From: Acanthaster planci
Lineage: Eukaryota > Echinodermata > Asteroidea > Valvatida > Acanthasteridae
DNA length: 31,479 bases
Reading direction: 5' to 3'
Assembly: GCF_001949145.1 (NCBI RefSeq)
Contig: NW_019091437.1
Coordinates: forward strand, 1,141,804 to 1,173,282
A program made the translations under genes and the position numbers. Below the pieces are notes generated by a model. It was given only the letters and a program-made list of their open reading frames with translations. It was not told the origin of the DNA and ran no database searches. Position 1 is the stretch's first letter. Each line of letters opens with the position of its first letter. This document shows, one piece after another, positions 28,407 through 31,479 of this stretch.

Positions 28407-28435
28407 GCACGCATGTTCAGAGCGTGCATGCGTGC
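28407..28435. repeat. Perfect 9-bp inverted repeat, 11-bp spacer
   Basis: GCACGCATG (28407-28415) is matched by CATGCGTGC (28427-28435). The sequence alternates purine and pyrimidine and contains CpG, resembling NRF1-like GC words. It could be a small hairpin or a paired factor site. Confidence 0.6.
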
Positions 28436-28642
28436 GCTTGCGTTGAATGGTTCTGCAATTGTTGCGGGACTTACGATATGCCTAGTCTGGTACTTCAAAC
28501 GCGAATTCGTGACATCAGGGCCCAGTTTTGCACACTGCTTAACATTAAGCAGAAATCAATGGTGCCCAGTTAGCAAAACTTCGGCAATTACATAACTCAG
28601 AGCACTGATGATACATTATGATCTCTATAGAGTACCGAAGTG

Positions 28643-28650
28643 TGACGTCA
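28643..28650. promoter_or_regulatory. CRE palindrome TGACGTCA
   Basis: This perfect CREB/ATF consensus sits inside the slightly longer palindrome GTGACGTCAC, 428 bp upstream of the minus-strand ATG. Confidence 0.45.
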
Positions 28651-29033
28651 CTGTGAACCAGAGAGTGCAGTGCAAACAAATGGAGTACGCGCGTGAGTTG
28701 GTTCACGCGCTGGTTCGCGCGCTCATGCGTTTTAAACACTAACTGTGCGTGTGGCGTGTTCATTTCAATTCGGTACTTTATGGGTTGTGCTAGTTTCCTC
28801 GATTGCACGCACATAGGGATTTCTATTGTTACGTGACTACTTTAAAGCAAATTTTCCACCAAGGCGTGCTTTGGCTGTGCTTACTGCCCACGGCGGTTTC
28901 CATGATAAACGTATTGTCTCCGTTAGCGTGAAATTGTGTGCTAAGCAGGGTCGTCAGCAGATCAAATATATTTGTGCCACGAATTCGCAAAAGGTTAACA
29001 CATTTAGAGCGAAATTTTGCTTCAAATCTTTCG

Positions 29034-29041
29034 TGACGTCA
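29034..29041. promoter_or_regulatory. CRE palindrome TGACGTCA
   Basis: This is the third perfect copy, 819 bp upstream of the minus-strand ATG. Confidence 0.4.
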
Positions 29042-31479
29042 AAGTTTGCTTCGTTTTATCGTGTTGACTGGCTTACACCATGTGAGAACAGTGTAGCATT
29101 TCTTTTAAAAAGATTAATTCGATCCTTCAAACGGGTCAAGTAGGGTACGCGTAACTGGGGAAACGGCCAGATCACTTGGTGAAAGAGTTCAGGAACGTGA
29201 GAGGAAAGTAACCGGCATTACACGAACGTATGCAGAAGAAGCACAAGGGGCATGCAGACTCAGGAAATTCAGGTTAAGATGTTGAACAGGTGCCCCGTAA
29301 TGGAATTGACCTATATTAAGGACCTTTAACCGGAAATGGACAGAAAGCAGGAATGGACTGACAACCATAGGGAGTATGCACAATTAAAGAACCCGGTTTC
29401 CAAGGGATTGGAAGCGCATCGAGGCTAGACTTGACTCAAGTCGGGATCTCTGTGAATTAGATTATGCTTTGGATACATATCGGGATCGCCGTTACTTGCT
29501 TCGCGCCCTCTTGTGTCCACTTATAACTATGAGTTCGGTTCAGAAACCCCGACTTGACGAATCTGCCAACTGTTAGTACACAGTGAATGGGCTCGTCTAC
29601 CAAAAGTGGCAGCATCCAATCACAGTGCCGGACTTGTTTTTACGTCGTTCATACCTGCATTAAAATGAACGAGTCTACAAGTCTAACTACTTTGACTGGT
29701 GGAAATTTCGTATGCATCGTGCAAGATTAGGTCGTTCACATGCAATTTTATCATCGACGGGGCCGATTGGCTTATTCGTCAAGTCGGACGTACTGACTGG
29801 TGACGTATGACACACGTTGTACAATAAAGGCTATCAAATGTGGGCGCCTCACAAGGCTTATGGGAGCGCGGCGACCGACACTTGTCGTACGTACAGGCTG
29901 AAAGATGGCTGATTGGGGAAAGGCAACGTAGATCCAACTTGATTCAAGTCTACATCGAGTTGTGCCTTGGGGTCCAGCGCATCGCGGGTCATCGAGGGAA
30001 ACACAACGCGTGTCGGGTTGTTCTTCAACAACACATTCGAGCATTCGCATTTGACGAGGGGAGGGAGACGCCCCAGAATTCGTACTTAAGTAAGCTCCCA
30101 CAGGGAGATATGGATTTCAGAGAGATAAATAAGTTGTCAGAAGAATCCCTATACAAAGTCAGGAACATCATAAAGTGTATCGAAAAGTATACTCCGTTTT
30201 GTGTTTATTCGTGAACATAGGCATTGCCTGTCATAGTTGGCACTCGCTCGCATACAGTTTAAACCACAATCGCTAGCCATAAACCAGTATGACAGAAAGG
30301 TTTTAAATCAGCTATCCGAGGGTCCGGCGGGATAAACGACCAACAAGATGAACTGTTATTTGGGGCAATGCATTGCCGCATTTAAACGTAATTATGTAAA
30401 ACTAATCATCCTCCTTCATACGTACCCTTCTACCATGGAGCCGAGCCGGCAGAAGTGTAATGAGAGTAGCGCGGCAAAATGTGGAACTGCCGACGATGAC
30501 AAAGATAGTTCTGAGTAGCCAACTCAGTGGATCGTGGAGGTCTGGAGGAAGGGACACAATGTGGAAGCAAGTTTGATGTCTGCACGCGCCTGACGCTGTG
30601 ACCATAAGATTTCCATTTCAATTGTTGGGTATAGGTTAGGCGTAATTAGTTCACTTAATATCCAGTTATAATTCAGTTGATTATGCTTAACTCCGGGAAA
30701 GAACTGCTGATCTTTTTATGTGTCGGAATTAGGCGCGTGTTCCCAAATGTATGTCCAATTTGCCAGCTCGTGAACTGGCAAGAGGCAAACATAGTTTCAC
30801 TATAGGAGCCTAGGGGCATTCCTAACTTTTGAAGCACCCCTTTTTGTTTCGATCCCATTTCTTCAGTATCTGACCAAAATTTCAGCCTCGAGCTGCCTCT
30901 CACAGAATTGAGCTTGAAGGGCTGAGGACATTGCTAGAAAATTCGAAATTCTAGGAGAGACTTGTCTGAAATCGGGTGCTTTTGAAGCCCCCCCCTCTCA
31001 TTTTGTGTGCGGTATGAGGGCGAAACACCTTGCGTGAAGATGGCCCTGGCCTGTAAGTTATTGTTAGCACAGAGTATCACTAACGGTATTGTATGCTATT
31101 GAGGATGCCGCCTCTTTCACTTGAAAGTCGCTGGGCTATACTTGCATCTCCTTCTGTGTCTTTTCTGCTGAACTGGGCCCATCACCCACTTTAAAATCAA
31201 TGGAGCAACCACATTATGTACATACCACTTCCACAGATGTGTATCTTAGCGGAGAAAGTAAAGATTGCTACGTAGTACCAGGGTTCTGCCCAGGATGGTT
31301 TTAGTGCCGGCAGGACTATCTAAGCGGAGCGGCACCATCGGTTGGCGCGGAGCGTAGCAGAAAATTTTTGGAATCTAAAAGCCCCCAGATGGCTGGAAAC
31401 AGCACTTTCTGGGTGTTTTCAGCTGTGTATACACAGCCTAGAATTAGGGATCTCATGTCTGAAATTTCTGAAATTTACT
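29042..31479. other. No supported gene
   Basis: Only short ORFs occur, and several open only from GTG or TTG codons (for example 29840-30214), which does not suit a eukaryotic start. A short hairpin TTGCCAG/CTGGCAA lies at 30760-30782. The end of the window (about 30800-31400) has C-runs and GAAGC-type words that may belong to a dispersed repeat, but I cannot identify one. Confidence 0.6.

Larger units (their letters stand above)
28216..29041 (-). promoter_or_regulatory. Upstream flank of the minus-strand gene with three perfect CRE palindromes
   Basis: TGACGTCA occurs at 28371-28378, 28643-28650 and 29034-29041, each preceded by GT on the + strand. They lie about 156, 428 and 819 bp upstream of the ATG at 28215. 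TGACGTCA is the classical CREB/ATF site. The flank also has CG-rich words (28430-28440 and 28687-28730) unlike the introns. I see no clear TATA box. The promoter role is inferred from position. Confidence 0.45.

Noticed and set aside
28826-29143. 105-residue + strand ORF divergent from the minus-strand gene
   Set aside because: It opens only at a TTG codon, has no domain and overlaps the CRE-bearing flank.
29840-30214. 124-residue + strand ORF
   Set aside because: It opens at GTG rather than ATG and has no recognisable domain or splice-site support.

Overview
This is eukaryotic, intron-rich DNA, most likely from an invertebrate deuterostome such as an echinoderm, hemichordate or cephalochordate. 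I infer this from a large multi-SRCR gene made of many phase-1 exons in AT-rich introns, the kind of gene family that is greatly expanded in those animals. Species cannot be assigned by eye.

Region 1 (1-17840, + strand) is the 3' part of a gene encoding a very long scavenger-receptor cysteine-rich (SRCR) protein. I resolve 20 coding exons, all joined at phase-1 introns, giving about 1745 residues and 17 SRCR domains (15 complete, 2 seen only as halves). The 5' end lies outside the window. The first two thirds is a tandem array of two-domain units: one SRCR split over two exons, then one SRCR in a single exon. The last third holds six diverged single-exon SRCR domains. The ORF ends right after the last domain with no membrane anchor, so this form should be secreted. 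An AATAAA follows at 17815-17820.

Inside the array, 1411-2129 is an almost exact copy of 3381-4097. A single N at 1407 sits at the left edge of the first copy. Exactly one half-exon that the unit design predicts is absent there, so a collapsed or mis-joined assembly gap is the leading explanation.

Region 2 (19551-28215, - strand) converges tail-to-tail on the SRCR gene. It has a 1.5 kb first coding exon for a signal-like, multi-pass membrane module (28215-26688) and a 4.8 kb last exon (24391-19551) for an acidic, probably disordered polypeptide with internal repeats. A 105-bp exon (25817-25713) fits between them with matching phases and good splice sites. If all three belong together the product is about 2157 residues. 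I recognise no family for the whole. Decayed coding sequence of the same style continues past its stop codon (18974-19428).

Region 3 (28216-31479) has no gene I can support. It is the upstream flank of the minus-strand gene and carries three perfect TGACGTCA palindromes within 0.85 kb of the start codon.
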